From: JACJYE01 sp964432875
Lineage (GTDB): Bacteria > Bacteroidota > Bacteroidia > Chitinophagales > Saprospiraceae
Assembly: GCA_964432875.1 (NCBI GenBank)
Contig: CAYSPJ010000012.1
Coordinates: 1-64,000 of the forward strand
Direction: 5' to 3'
Length of the DNA stretch: 64,000 nt
Within the stretch, counting starts at the first letter, position 1. Each line of letters begins with the position of its first letter. The translations under genes were made by a program, and so were the position numbers. The notes below the pieces were generated by a model. That model searched no databases. It was not told where the DNA came from and saw only the letters and a program-made list of their open reading frames with translations. Of the stretch, positions 25,018-33,033 are shown one piece after another.

Positions 25018-26058
25018 TCAAAACACCGGGCAAGCCTTAAACACCTTCGGCGGTTTGACGTGGGCGATAACATACTGCAGCGACAGTTCCGGCCCGCCGT
25101 TGCGGTTGGTGGCGGCGAGGAAGGGGGAGGTATTGATGTCGTAGCTCAGCCCGAGCTGCCAGTTGCCGTAAAACACGTCCAGGTAGAGGATAGTCGCGTC
25201 GCCCAGGCGGTAGCCGCCGCTGAGCTGGAGGGCGGTTTCTTTGCCTTTGACTTGGCTCAGGTGGTAGCGGACTCCGGCATTAGCCAACCCCTCGCGATAG
25301 GGGCCCTGGCTCTGGGCCAGGATATTGAAGATGAAATCCATCTCCGGAGAGAACTGCGCGACCCCCATGAAGCTGAAGTTCATCAAGAGCGGCAGTTCCG
25401 CTGTGCCCTGGTCGAGGAAAGCGATGGAGGGCCGATTGAGGTGGGCGCCGGCCAGGCCAACCCAAGCGCGGGTGCGGCTTTCAGCGGAGGCGAAAAACCA
25501 GTTGGCCCCAGCAGCCAGGCTAAAGAAGCCAGCCGAGTTGTTTAGGAAGGCTTCTGCCGAAGGCGAAGTGGGGTCAAAGGCATTGTCGGTAAATTGGTCG
25601 CCGAAGAAGAACTGCCCCGGCTCTACGGCACGCTGCCCAAAGCGAGCCTGCATGCCGAGGGAAAAAGATTGCTCCTCAGAGACCTGCACATTGAAGGCCC
25701 CGTGCAACGAGAGCTGCAGCCAGCTCAGCTGCCCGTCGCCAGCCTGATCGTAGAGGAAGCTGCCGCCCAGGCCCAGCCAGTTGGCGCCTAGCCAGGGCTT
25801 GGAGAGCTTCTGGTCATAGGTGCCGACAATCGTCTCATAAGGCACTGGCACGGCAAACCACTGCCGCCGGTAGTTGACGCCAAAGCGCTGGTCGGCCTCG
25901 AAAGCTCCCGACAGGGCTGGGTTCTGCATCAAGGGAGCATTGTGAAACTGCGAGAAATGCACGTCTTGGCCGCCGAGCGGCAGGCTGGCAACAACTAAAA
26001 GGCAAAAAATGAGCCCGCGGTGTAGAATTTGATCCAATACCTTTAATTTTGTCGGCAA
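25018..26058 (-). CDS. PorP/SprF-family T9SS outer-membrane protein
   Basis: 346 residues. Signal-peptide-like start (LIFCLLVVASLPLGGQ), then the family's opening DVHFSQFHNAPLMQNPALSG and YRRQW, followed by amphipathic beta strands to the C-terminus typical of a 14-strand barrel. PorP/SprF paralogues accompany PorE-like proteins and help some T9SS cargo (notably type B) reach the surface. The start codon is uncertain: the frame opens with TTG at 26058, and another TTG lies at 26037; no ATG is available upstream of the signal peptide. Together with the PorE-like gene it probably forms an operon interrupted by a DUF5615 remnant. Confidence 0.9.
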   Translation of the reverse strand: MPTKLKVLDQILHRGLIFCLLVVASLPLGGQDVHFSQFHNAPLMQNPALSGAFEADQRFGVNYRRQWFAVPVPYETIVGTYDQKLSKPWLGANWLGLGGSFLYDQAGDGQLSWLQLSLHGAFNVQVSEEQSFSLGMQARFGQRAVEPGQFFFGDQFTDNAFDPTSPSAEAFLNNSAGFFSLAAGANWFFASAESRTRAWVGLAGAHLNRPSIAFLDQGTAELPLLMNFSFMGVAQFSPEMDFIFNILAQSQGPYREGLANAGVRYHLSQVKGKETALQLSGGYRLGDATILYLDVFYGNWQLGLSYDINTSPFLAATNRNGGPELSLQYVIAHVKPPKVFKACPVF

Positions 26059-26294
26059 CTAAGGTAGTTACTGAAATGGGTTTTGCCAAACATCCCTGGC
26101 ATTTTGTTGAAATGGGAGGGCAATTTTAACGGCAAAGCTTGCCTAGGCCCGAAAACCGGAGTTTATTCCACGAAGCATGGCATGAGGCCCACCCTGAAGT
26201 TGAGGTTTTGGGGGCTGAACTCAAAGCCGCTATCGGGCGATAAAGACAGACGCTATATTATTATTGAGCAACATGCAGCAAGATTAACACCAGC

Positions 26295-26933
26295 ATGGAA
26301 AAAACAGCGAGGCAAGGTAAAATCCTGAAAGTCGGTATCACTGGCGGTATCGGCAGCGGCAAGACAACGGCCTGCCAGATATTCGAAGCCATCGGCATCC
26401 CAGTTTACTACGCCGATCTGCGGGCGAAATGGCTGATGGCGCACGACCCGGCCCTGGTAGGGGGTATCAAGCAATTGCTCGGCAAAAAAGCTTATCTCCA
26501 AGATGGCAGCCTCAACCGCGCCTATATCGCCCAAGCCGTGTTTAATGATGCGGGAAAACTCCAGCAACTCAACCACCTGGTCCATCCTGCGGTGGCAGAG
26601 GACGCCGAGCGCTGGCACTTTGCCCAAAAAGGCGTACCTTACACCCTCAAAGAAGCCGCCCTTTTCTTCGAGAGCGGCAATTATAAAGCGATGGACAAGA
26701 TGATTACCGTCTTCGCCCCAGAGGAAATGCGCATCCAGCGCGTCGTGGCCCGCGACCAAAGCGAACCCGCCGCTGTGCGCGCCCGCATGAGCAGCCAAAT
26801 GCCCGAGGAGGAGAAGATGCGCCGGTCTGATTTTGTCATCTACAACGATGGCAGCCGCTCGCTGGTGCTGCAGGTGCTGGAGATACACCGCGAGCTGTCG
26901 GGGATGAATAATAAATGGGCGAATGATAAATAG
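26295..26933 (+). CDS. coaE: Dephospho-CoA kinase
   Basis: 212 residues. P-loop GITGGIGSGKTTACQIFEAIG near residue 15, then PVYYADLRAKWLM with the conserved Asp of the CoA-binding region, LNHLVHPAV, and RDQSEPAAVRARMSSQMPEEEK in the lid. It phosphorylates the 3'-hydroxyl of dephospho-CoA in the last step of CoA synthesis. It begins a three-gene same-strand run with the LOG-like gene (46 bases downstream) and DUF2177. Confidence 0.96.
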   Translation: MEKTARQGKILKVGITGGIGSGKTTACQIFEAIGIPVYYADLRAKWLMAHDPALVGGIKQLLGKKAYLQDGSLNRAYIAQAVFNDAGKLQQLNHLVHPAVAEDAERWHFAQKGVPYTLKEAALFFESGNYKAMDKMITVFAPEEMRIQRVVARDQSEPAAVRARMSSQMPEEEKMRRSDFVIYNDGSRSLVLQVLEIHRELSGMNNKWANDK

Positions 26934-26934
26934 G

Positions 26935-26963
26935 TAGAGGAAATTCTTGATTTCCTCTATCTA
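26935..26963. repeat. AAATTC-TG palindrome between coaE and the LOG gene
   Basis: GTAGAGGAAATTC and GATTTCCTCTATCTAC form a near-perfect hairpin around a TT centre. It belongs with the palindromes at 21222-21290. Confidence 0.5.
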
Positions 26964-26979
26964 CAACCAACAACCAAGC

Positions 26980-28137
26980 ATGAAACTAGAAAACCCACAA
27001 GAAATCTTTATCACTGGCATCAAGACCTTCAGCCAGTTTCGCAAAAATGGGGCTTCGCTGCGGCATTGTACGCTGCAAGCCCTGGATTTTTCCCAAGAAA
27101 CCATCGACTGGGACCAGCTTCAAATCGACCATACCACCACCTTTCTGGGGTGCCAGCTCAGCCTGGAAGAAGAGCTGCTGCTGCGCCGTAAAGGCGCCTA
27201 TGTTTACAACGCGCCCGAGACGCTGCCCTACGACCCTTTCCGCACCCACCTGTACCATTGGCAGGAGCTCATGGAAGGCTTTGCCGAAGAAGAGGATCAG
27301 AGCACGGATTTGCAGATTTACCGCCATTTTTCGGCCTGCAAGTTCAGCCCGACCATCAATGAAGCCCTATGGCAGCGCATCCACGACCATTCTATCGACG
27401 AGGCCTTGCGCGATCTGCTGCAGTTCGACAGTGAGGGTATGAGCCAGCGGCCTTGCGTCGGCTTTATGGGCGGCCATAGCACCCGGCGCGATAGCCCACA
27501 CTTTGAAAAGACCGCCCGTACCGCCAAATTGCTGGGAGAGGCTGGTTTTTTTATCGTCTCCGGCGGTGGCCCGGGCATCATGGAAGCGACTAATCTGGGG
27601 GCTTATTTTGCCGGGCAGCCCGACGAGGCGCTCACCGCAGCGCTCGACATCTTGAAAAAGAGCCCCAGCTACGAAGAGCCTGGCTACCACCACCAAGCAC
27701 TGGAAGTGCTGGAGCGCTATCCGGATGGTCAAGACAGCCTGGCCATCCCCACCTGGTTTTACGGCCATGAGCCGAGCAACCTCTTCGCTACCCATATCGC
27801 TAAGTATTTTTCCAACAGCATCCGCGAAGACACCCTGCTGGCAGTTAGCCTCTACGGTATCGTCTGTGCCCCGGGCAGCGCGGGTACTACCCAGGAAATC
27901 TTCATGGATGCGACTCAAAACCACTATGGCACTTTCAATTATTACAGCCCGATGGTTTTCCTGGGCCGCCACCGTTACGAAATCGAGACGCTCATCTTCC
28001 CTTTGCTCAAACAACTAGCCTGGGGGCGGATGTATTACGATCTGCTTTTTATCACCGATGAGCCGGCGGAAGTACTGCAATTTCTAAAGCAAAACCCGCC
28101 CCGAAAAGTCGGCGCCATACCTGAAAATGAATATTGA
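26980..28137 (+). CDS. LOG-family nucleotide-binding protein
   Basis: 385 residues from the ATG at 26980. The Rossmann-like core carries GFMGGHSTRRDSPHFEKTA, SGGGPGIMEATNLGA and CAPGSAGTTQEIF, matching the PGGxGTxxE region of the lysine-decarboxylase-like (LOG) superfamily. Smaller members cleave cytokinin or nucleotide monophosphates at the N-glycosidic bond; this one has an extra ~150-residue N-terminal region and resembles the longer bacterial nucleosidase group. Exact substrate unknown. It overlaps no gene; DUF2177 begins one base after its stop. Confidence 0.85.
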   Translation: MKLENPQEIFITGIKTFSQFRKNGASLRHCTLQALDFSQETIDWDQLQIDHTTTFLGCQLSLEEELLLRRKGAYVYNAPETLPYDPFRTHLYHWQELMEGFAEEEDQSTDLQIYRHFSACKFSPTINEALWQRIHDHSIDEALRDLLQFDSEGMSQRPCVGFMGGHSTRRDSPHFEKTARTAKLLGEAGFFIVSGGGPGIMEATNLGAYFAGQPDEALTAALDILKKSPSYEEPGYHHQALEVLERYPDGQDSLAIPTWFYGHEPSNLFATHIAKYFSNSIREDTLLAVSLYGIVCAPGSAGTTQEIFMDATQNHYGTFNYYSPMVFLGRHRYEIETLIFPLLKQLAWGRMYYDLLFITDEPAEVLQFLKQNPPRKVGAIPENEY

Positions 28138-28138
28138 C

Positions 28139-28528
28139 ATGCTAACATTCCTGAAATACTACCTCGTCGCCTTCGGCGCTTTCTTCGTGCTGGATTTGTT
28201 CTGGCTGGGCTGGCTCGGACGCGACATCTACCGCCGCTACCTCGGCGATTTGATGCGCGACCCGGTCGATTGGTCGGCGGCTATCCCCTTTTACTTGATT
28301 TTTTTGGCCGGGCTAGTCTATTTCGCTGTACTTCCCTCAGCTAACGAGCCGGCCTACATGGCCTTGCTGCGCGGGGCGGCATTTGGCCTGGTCACTTACG
28401 CTACTTACGAGCTGACCAACCGGGCCGTACTGGCCAATTGGCCCTGGCCCATCGTCTTTATCGATATCCTTTGGGGCATTGTGCTCTCGGCGGCCGTGAG
28501 CTGGGCTAGCTGGCGCTTCGGGCGCTAA
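28139..28528 (+). CDS. DUF2177 integral membrane protein
   Basis: 129 residues with about four TM helices (YYLVAFGAFFVLDLFWLGWLG; FYLIFLAGLVYFAVLP; ALLRGAAFGLVTYATYELT; IVFIDILWGIVLSAAVSW). The LDLxWLGxxGxxxY and YELTNxAxLxxWP motifs are those of DUF2177, function unknown. I start at the ATG immediately after the preceding TGA; a start 12 bases earlier would overlap it. Probably cotranslated with the LOG gene. Confidence 0.88.
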   Translation: MLTFLKYYLVAFGAFFVLDLFWLGWLGRDIYRRYLGDLMRDPVDWSAAIPFYLIFLAGLVYFAVLPSANEPAYMALLRGAAFGLVTYATYELTNRAVLANWPWPIVFIDILWGIVLSAAVSWASWRFGR

Positions 28529-28666
28529 ATAGTGTGTCTGTCTTTGATGCTCTCTGATAGCTGCGTTACGCTCGGTGCCTAAATCCTCTTTTATGGCTAG
28601 CAAACTCCGGTTCGGGGCCCTTTGCAAGCCTTGCTCCCGAACGCTAAATGGGCAGACACTAAATAG

Positions 28667-28702
28667 CAAAGCGGGCATCGCTTTGCAGCGATGCCCGCTT
28701 TG
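28667..28702. terminator. Long terminator-like hairpin
   Basis: A perfect 15-bp stem, CAAAGCGGGCATCGC and its complement, around the loop TTTGCA. It lies between convergent genes ending at 28528 and 28761 and could serve both, although neither side has a long T tract. Confidence 0.65.
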
Positions 28703-28760
28703 GGATTAGCAATAGGATTAGGGATTTACGAGACGCTAGGACTCAACCATCCAACCGCTC

Positions 28761-30288
28761 TTATTGCCGTATGATCATGAGCTTCTGTACCCCAACCGTT
28801 TCACCATTTTCAACGCGCACGAAGAAGGTGCCTGCGGGCAGCTGGCTCACGTCCAGGGTGATTTGGCTGTCGCCTTTGGCCAGGTCATAAGTGCGCAACA
28901 TTAGCGCTTTGCCCGTGATGTCGATGAGGCTGACCCGCACCGGGCCGTCGGTTTGCGTGGCGACATCCAGGGTCACTTCGTCGGCAGCGGGGTTGGGGAA
29001 CATGGCGAAGCCGGAACGCTCCACATATACCGGTACTTCCAGCTCGGTCACTTCACCATCGGTGGTGCCGTCTTCGCGGAAGGCTGAGCTGCTCAGGGTG
29101 ATGCGCAGGGTGTAGCACTGCGTATTGCTGAAGGCGCCGTTGTAGCCATAGACATAAGCATACCAGTTGGAGGCTACCTTGCTGGTATTCCAGATACATA
29201 CCTCGGGGGTGGTCCCGCCATTCTGGGAAGTGCGCCGCAAGGTGTTGTTCTGATACAGCCGCAGGTCATAGTCTGCCGGGAGGTTGGTCAGGTCAAGCCG
29301 GATGTTCCTTTGAGTAGAAGTGTTGGCGAAGCGATACCAGTCATTGTCGGTAGAAGTAGCGATCTGGGCTATCAAATCTACACCGATAGGGCTAAGCGGC
29401 AGGCTAGAGCTACGGCTGTTATTCGGCTCATAATTGTCCGTACAGCCTTCGCTGGAAGTAGTAAAGGTAACAGAACCTGAGTAGCCGCTCGTGCTGCCGC
29501 TACAGACTGCCTGCACCTGGAATTCGTACTGCGTATTAGCGGTCAGGCCGGNNNNNNNNNNNNNNNNNNNNNNNNNNNNNNNNNNNNNNNNNNNNNNNNN
29601 NNNNNNNNNNNNNNNNNNNNNNNNNNNNNNNNNNNNNNNNNNNNNNNNNNNCGACCGTCGAGTAGGCTACTACTACACCATCTGTATTGGCCGTCCCGCC
29701 GGGGAACTGGGCGTAGCCCAACAGATTGGCATCACTGCCGCCAAAGAGCACGCTCCAAACGTTGAGGTACTGATCGCGATCCCAAATCGTGGAAGGCTTC
29801 AGGTTGGACTGGATCTGGCTGTAAGACCAAGAAGAGGTAGTCGTTTGGACGCGGTTGATGCCATTGGTCGCGGTTCCATCGGGCTTGCGCTGCGCCAGGC
29901 AAAACTCGATTTCGACATCCGCTGCTACACCCTGGAATAGAGAGGGCACCAGCGAAGCATCCGAGTTGAGCTTGCGGAAGTCGTCATTCAATTGCTGCAA
30001 CTGGGCCAATACCAAAGCATCCGGAATGTTCTCATTCGTGCCCAAGGCATCGCCGTTGTGTACGATGTGAAACACCACCGGGATGGTGATGACCGTACGG
30101 AACTGTACACCCTCGCCCTGGATATAACGCTCGGTATGCCGCTCGATGGCTTCCATCCGGTTGCGCATCTCCGGATCTTGTTGCAGTTGCTGCTCCAAAA
30201 CTTCCATCGTGCCGCAGTTGCGGTGGTCGTGCTGGCCATAAACAGCCAAGAAAAGGAAGGACAGTAGAATAGTGGTAAATAAACGCAT
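28761..30288 (-). CDS. Secreted M43-like metalloprotease with PPC and T9SS domains (interrupted by gap)
   Basis: The N-terminal part (29652-30288) has a signal peptide (LLSFLFLAVYGQ) and segments typical of pappalysin-type M43 proteases: TIPVVFHIVHN, QLQQLNDDFRKLN, VEIEFCLAQR, YLNVWSV and LGYAQFPGG. The zinc motif HExxHxxGLxH should follow but falls in the 100-N gap. The C-terminal part (28761-29551) continues in frame as a fibronectin III end (GLTANTQYEFQVQAV), a PPC-like domain (DNYEPNNS, NDWYRF, LYQNN), and a T9SS sorting domain (MFPNPAADEVTLDV ... KLMIIRQ). I infer one secreted or surface protease gene; joining the two halves is an inference. Confidence 0.85.
29552..29651. other. Scaffold gap (100 N) inside the protease gene
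   Basis: True length unknown. It removes the expected zinc site and the start of a fibronectin III domain, a module often repeated and hard to assemble. Confidence 0.95.
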
Positions 30289-30812
30289 GGTGTGTTCTGT
30301 TTTTGTGACTAAAAAATTAAAGTGCGTAAAATTAAAATTTAATCACAACCAAAAAATGTTTCGAATAATATTTTTTTTGGCGCAAAAACAACCTATTAAA
30401 CCTCCAAATAACATTATTGCAAAATATAAGTTTCCGTAAAATGAAATACCGTTGCATTAATAAATTAATGCGCCGAGCTGCCGTCACAGTAGGCAATAAG
30501 TAATAAGTTTGACCGGGAAAAGATTAGAAAAAACAAAATTTAATTGCTCTTGCTCGGCAGCTCCGATCCAAGAGGAGGTAAGAGTGGCATTATTTTTTTT
30601 TTTGCAAACTGCAAATTTCCTGGGCGGCCTCGGCAGTTTATGGCAAGGCTGTTGCCCGGCAAGGAAAGGTATCCTCCTGCAGATTCAACCATGAATACGG
30701 ACCAAGGCGAGAAGATTTTATAAAGAGAGGGGACATGCAGCGCTGCGCATGGCAGGCTGCAGCTACGTTTTACTACATTTGATGCCCCTTTAGCGCCTAC
30801 CCAACTGGGCTC
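30289..30812. other. AT-rich intergenic region, nothing recognised
   Basis: About 520 bases, much richer in A/T than the neighbours near 30300-30480, with a T10 run near 30592. It must contain the promoter of the minus-strand protease gene, but I find no convincing -7 box, RNA or small gene. Confidence 0.5.
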
Positions 30813-31751
30813 TCACCAAATCTCTACCCGGCTCCGCTTGAGTGGGGTGCTATCCCCCCCCCCTTGCTTAACCAACAACTGCTGCCAATACCAATCAGCG
30901 TGGGCCTGGATGTCCTCCAGCACCGCCTGGTTTTCAGTTTGAAAGAGGTGTTTGAAGCGCCCCTGCAGCTTCAGGCATTCGGTTACGGGCAAGTCCTTTT
31001 CCGGGAAATAGCTGATGCGATAACGCTGGCGCTCCAACTCAAACAAAGGGAATAGCTTGGTTTCCACGGCGAGCCGGGCTACGGAAATAGAGAGCGCGGG
31101 ATCAGTCTTATGCCCAGGAGGGCAAGGGCCGTCAAACATCAGCAGGCGGAAGCCTTCCGTTGCTTTGGCCTTTTCGATTTTCTGGCGCATATCGTCCAGA
31201 TAAGCCAAGGAGCAAGTAGCCGCATAAGGCAGATTGTGGGCAGCGATGATGCCCATGAGGTCTTTAGGCCAGGAACGTTTGAAATCGCGGCTGGGGTTGG
31301 TCGTCGTCACGGCGCCATAGGGCGTAGCCGTACTGGTTTGGATGCCCGTATTCATGTAGGCCCCGTTGTTGTTGACGATGTAGAGGATATTCTCCCCTCG
31401 GGCCGCCGCCCCGGAGAGGGACTGCAAGCCGATATCAAAAGTGCCCCCGTCGCCGGCAAGGATGACTACGGTCGTATCCTTATGCCCCTGCCGGTCGAGC
31501 GCTGCCCGCACGCCAGTGGCGGTGGCGGATGCCGCCGCGAATAAAGTGTGTACGATGCTGCCCTTCAACTCGTTGAGCGGATAAGGGCCGGAGATGATGG
31601 AGAAGCAACAGGCCGGCACCACATAAACGGTGTCCTCGCCCAGGATGCTGGACAAGTGTCGCACTAGTAGCGACCACGCACAGCCGCGGCAGCTTAAGGC
31701 GCCGGAAAATACTTGCTCGTCTTTTATTAAAAATTCCATTGCTGGTTTCAT
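30813..31751 (-). CDS. porB: 2-oxoacid:ferredoxin oxidoreductase beta subunit
   Basis: 312 residues. The TPP-binding motif is GDGGTFDIGLQSLSGAAARG with NNNGAYMNTG; CRGCAW near residue 21, PACC near residue 47, and a later Cys (AATCSLAY) fit the cysteines of the subunit's [4Fe-4S] cluster. PCPPGHKTDPALSISVARLA is typical of PorB C-termini. With the alpha subunit it decarboxylates a 2-oxoacid, probably pyruvate, to the acyl-CoA and passes electrons to ferredoxin. It is the last gene of a three-gene operon, 73 bases after the alpha gene. The gene symbol is by family; 2-oxoisovalerate (VorA) is not excluded. Confidence 0.9.
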   Translation of the reverse strand: MKPAMEFLIKDEQVFSGALSCRGCAWSLLVRHLSSILGEDTVYVVPACCFSIISGPYPLNELKGSIVHTLFAAASATATGVRAALDRQGHKDTTVVILAGDGGTFDIGLQSLSGAAARGENILYIVNNNGAYMNTGIQTSTATPYGAVTTTNPSRDFKRSWPKDLMGIIAAHNLPYAATCSLAYLDDMRQKIEKAKATEGFRLLMFDGPCPPGHKTDPALSISVARLAVETKLFPLFELERQRYRISYFPEKDLPVTECLKLQGRFKHLFQTENQAVLEDIQAHADWYWQQLLVKQGGGDSTPLKRSRVEIW

Positions 31752-31824
31752 CGGTCTGGTTTTATTTAGTTATTCGCTATCCGTCCCAGGTTTTGGGCCA
31801 TTTATCATTCGATAATCGACACCC

Positions 31825-33033
31825 CTAGCCCACATCTACCCAGTTGATTTCATCTGGTTCGCGGCGGGCGCGGTAGATGATTTTTTCGATGGCAGCCGGA
31901 GGCACGTCTTTACCACCTACGCCGGCGTAGAAGTCCACCATGCGGAGATTGCGGCTGCCATAGAGGGCGCGCTTCATCTCCTGCATGATCGCCCCTTCGC
32001 GCTCGCCCAGGAAGTTGCGCTCGATATTGACCAGGAGCGCATCTTCGGGTAAGCCCTCTAAAGCTTCCAACACGGATGCTTTGGGGAATGGCTTGAAGAG
32101 GCGGATTTTAAGCAGGCCCACGTCCGGGTACTTGCGGATGACGCCTCGGGCCGTGGTGGTAATACTGGAGATCGCCACCAAGACCAGCCGAGTGTGCGGC
32201 CCGATGTTTACTGCCTCGACGTTGCCATAGTGGCGGCCAAAGTGGCGGCCGAACCGCTCGGCAATCTCGGCCGAAAGCCCTTCTACCCGATTGACGTCTT
32301 TCCAATTATTGTAATTGAACTTATAGTAATGTTCGGGCGGCACCAACCCGCCAAAAGACTTTGGATTAGCCAGGTCGAGCTGCATCTCGGCGGGCGGGCG
32401 GGGCGGCAAGAAGCGGTCCACCATTTCCTGGCTGGGTATCCACACGTTTTCGCTGGTATGGCTTTGGTAAAATGCATCCAACACCACCATAGCAGGGATA
32501 TTGAGCTGCTCGCTGAGCAGATAGGCCTGGATGATGGTGTCCAGCACTTCCTGCGAGCTTTCACCATAATATTGTATCCAGCCCGTATCGCGCTGTGAGA
32601 GGGAGTCCGATTGGTCCGACCAGATATTCCAGGGGATGGAAGGGCGCCCAACGTTGCAGATCACCATCGGCAGACGGAAGTGGGCAATCGCCTGCAATAC
32701 CTCGTGGGCATAAAACAGCCCCTGGCCCGCCGTAGCGGTAAAGACCCGTTCGCCGGCAAGCGCGGCGCCCATAGCGGCAGCGAAGGCCGAGTGCTCGCTG
32801 TCCATATTGACATAGTTGGCCTGCATCTCCCCGCTGCTCACCATCTCCGACAAGCGCTCGACGATAGTCGTCTGCGGCGTGATGGGGTAAGCGGGGATGA
32901 AGCCTACCCGGCAAAGCCGGGCTGCTTCAGCAGCGGCGAAATTACCCTTGAGGATGTGCTGCTCCTGTCCGGGGTATTTGCTCTTTACGGCGGCGGCCGC
33001 CAGGGTTCCATTTTCCATGATGATATCTTTCAT
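31825..33033 (-). CDS. porA: 2-oxoacid:ferredoxin oxidoreductase alpha subunit
   Basis: 402 residues from the ATG at 33033. PFOR domain I begins with GNFAAAEAARL, GFIPAYPITPQTTIVERL and SEHSAFAAAMGAALAG; TATAGQGLFYAHEVLQ, NIWSDQSDSLSQRDTGW and FYQSH follow, then domain II (VNIGPHTRLVLVAISSI). It binds the pyrimidine side of TPP and the CoA pocket with PorB. Its ATG overlaps the TGA of the upstream fused gene (ATGA), so the operon is tightly coupled. A longer frame upstream runs out of phase through the end of that gene and is rejected. Confidence 0.93.
   Translation of the reverse strand: MKDIIMENGTLAAAAVKSKYPGQEQHILKGNFAAAEAARLCRVGFIPAYPITPQTTIVERLSEMVSSGEMQANYVNMDSEHSAFAAAMGAALAGERVFTATAGQGLFYAHEVLQAIAHFRLPMVICNVGRPSIPWNIWSDQSDSLSQRDTGWIQYYGESSQEVLDTIIQAYLLSEQLNIPAMVVLDAFYQSHTSENVWIPSQEMVDRFLPPRPPAEMQLDLANPKSFGGLVPPEHYYKFNYNNWKDVNRVEGLSAEIAERFGRHFGRHYGNVEAVNIGPHTRLVLVAISSITTTARGVIRKYPDVGLLKIRLFKPFPKASVLEALEGLPEDALLVNIERNFLGEREGAIMQEMKRALYGSRNLRMVDFYAGVGGKDVPPAAIEKIIYRARREPDEINWVDVG

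Noticed and set aside
26083..26328. 81-residue frame upstream of coaE
   Set aside because: It overlaps the coaE start in another frame and I recognise no family; a remnant is possible but unsupported.
30509..30694. 61-residue frame in the AT-rich region
   Set aside because: Contains a poly-T-encoded phenylalanine run and no coding signal.
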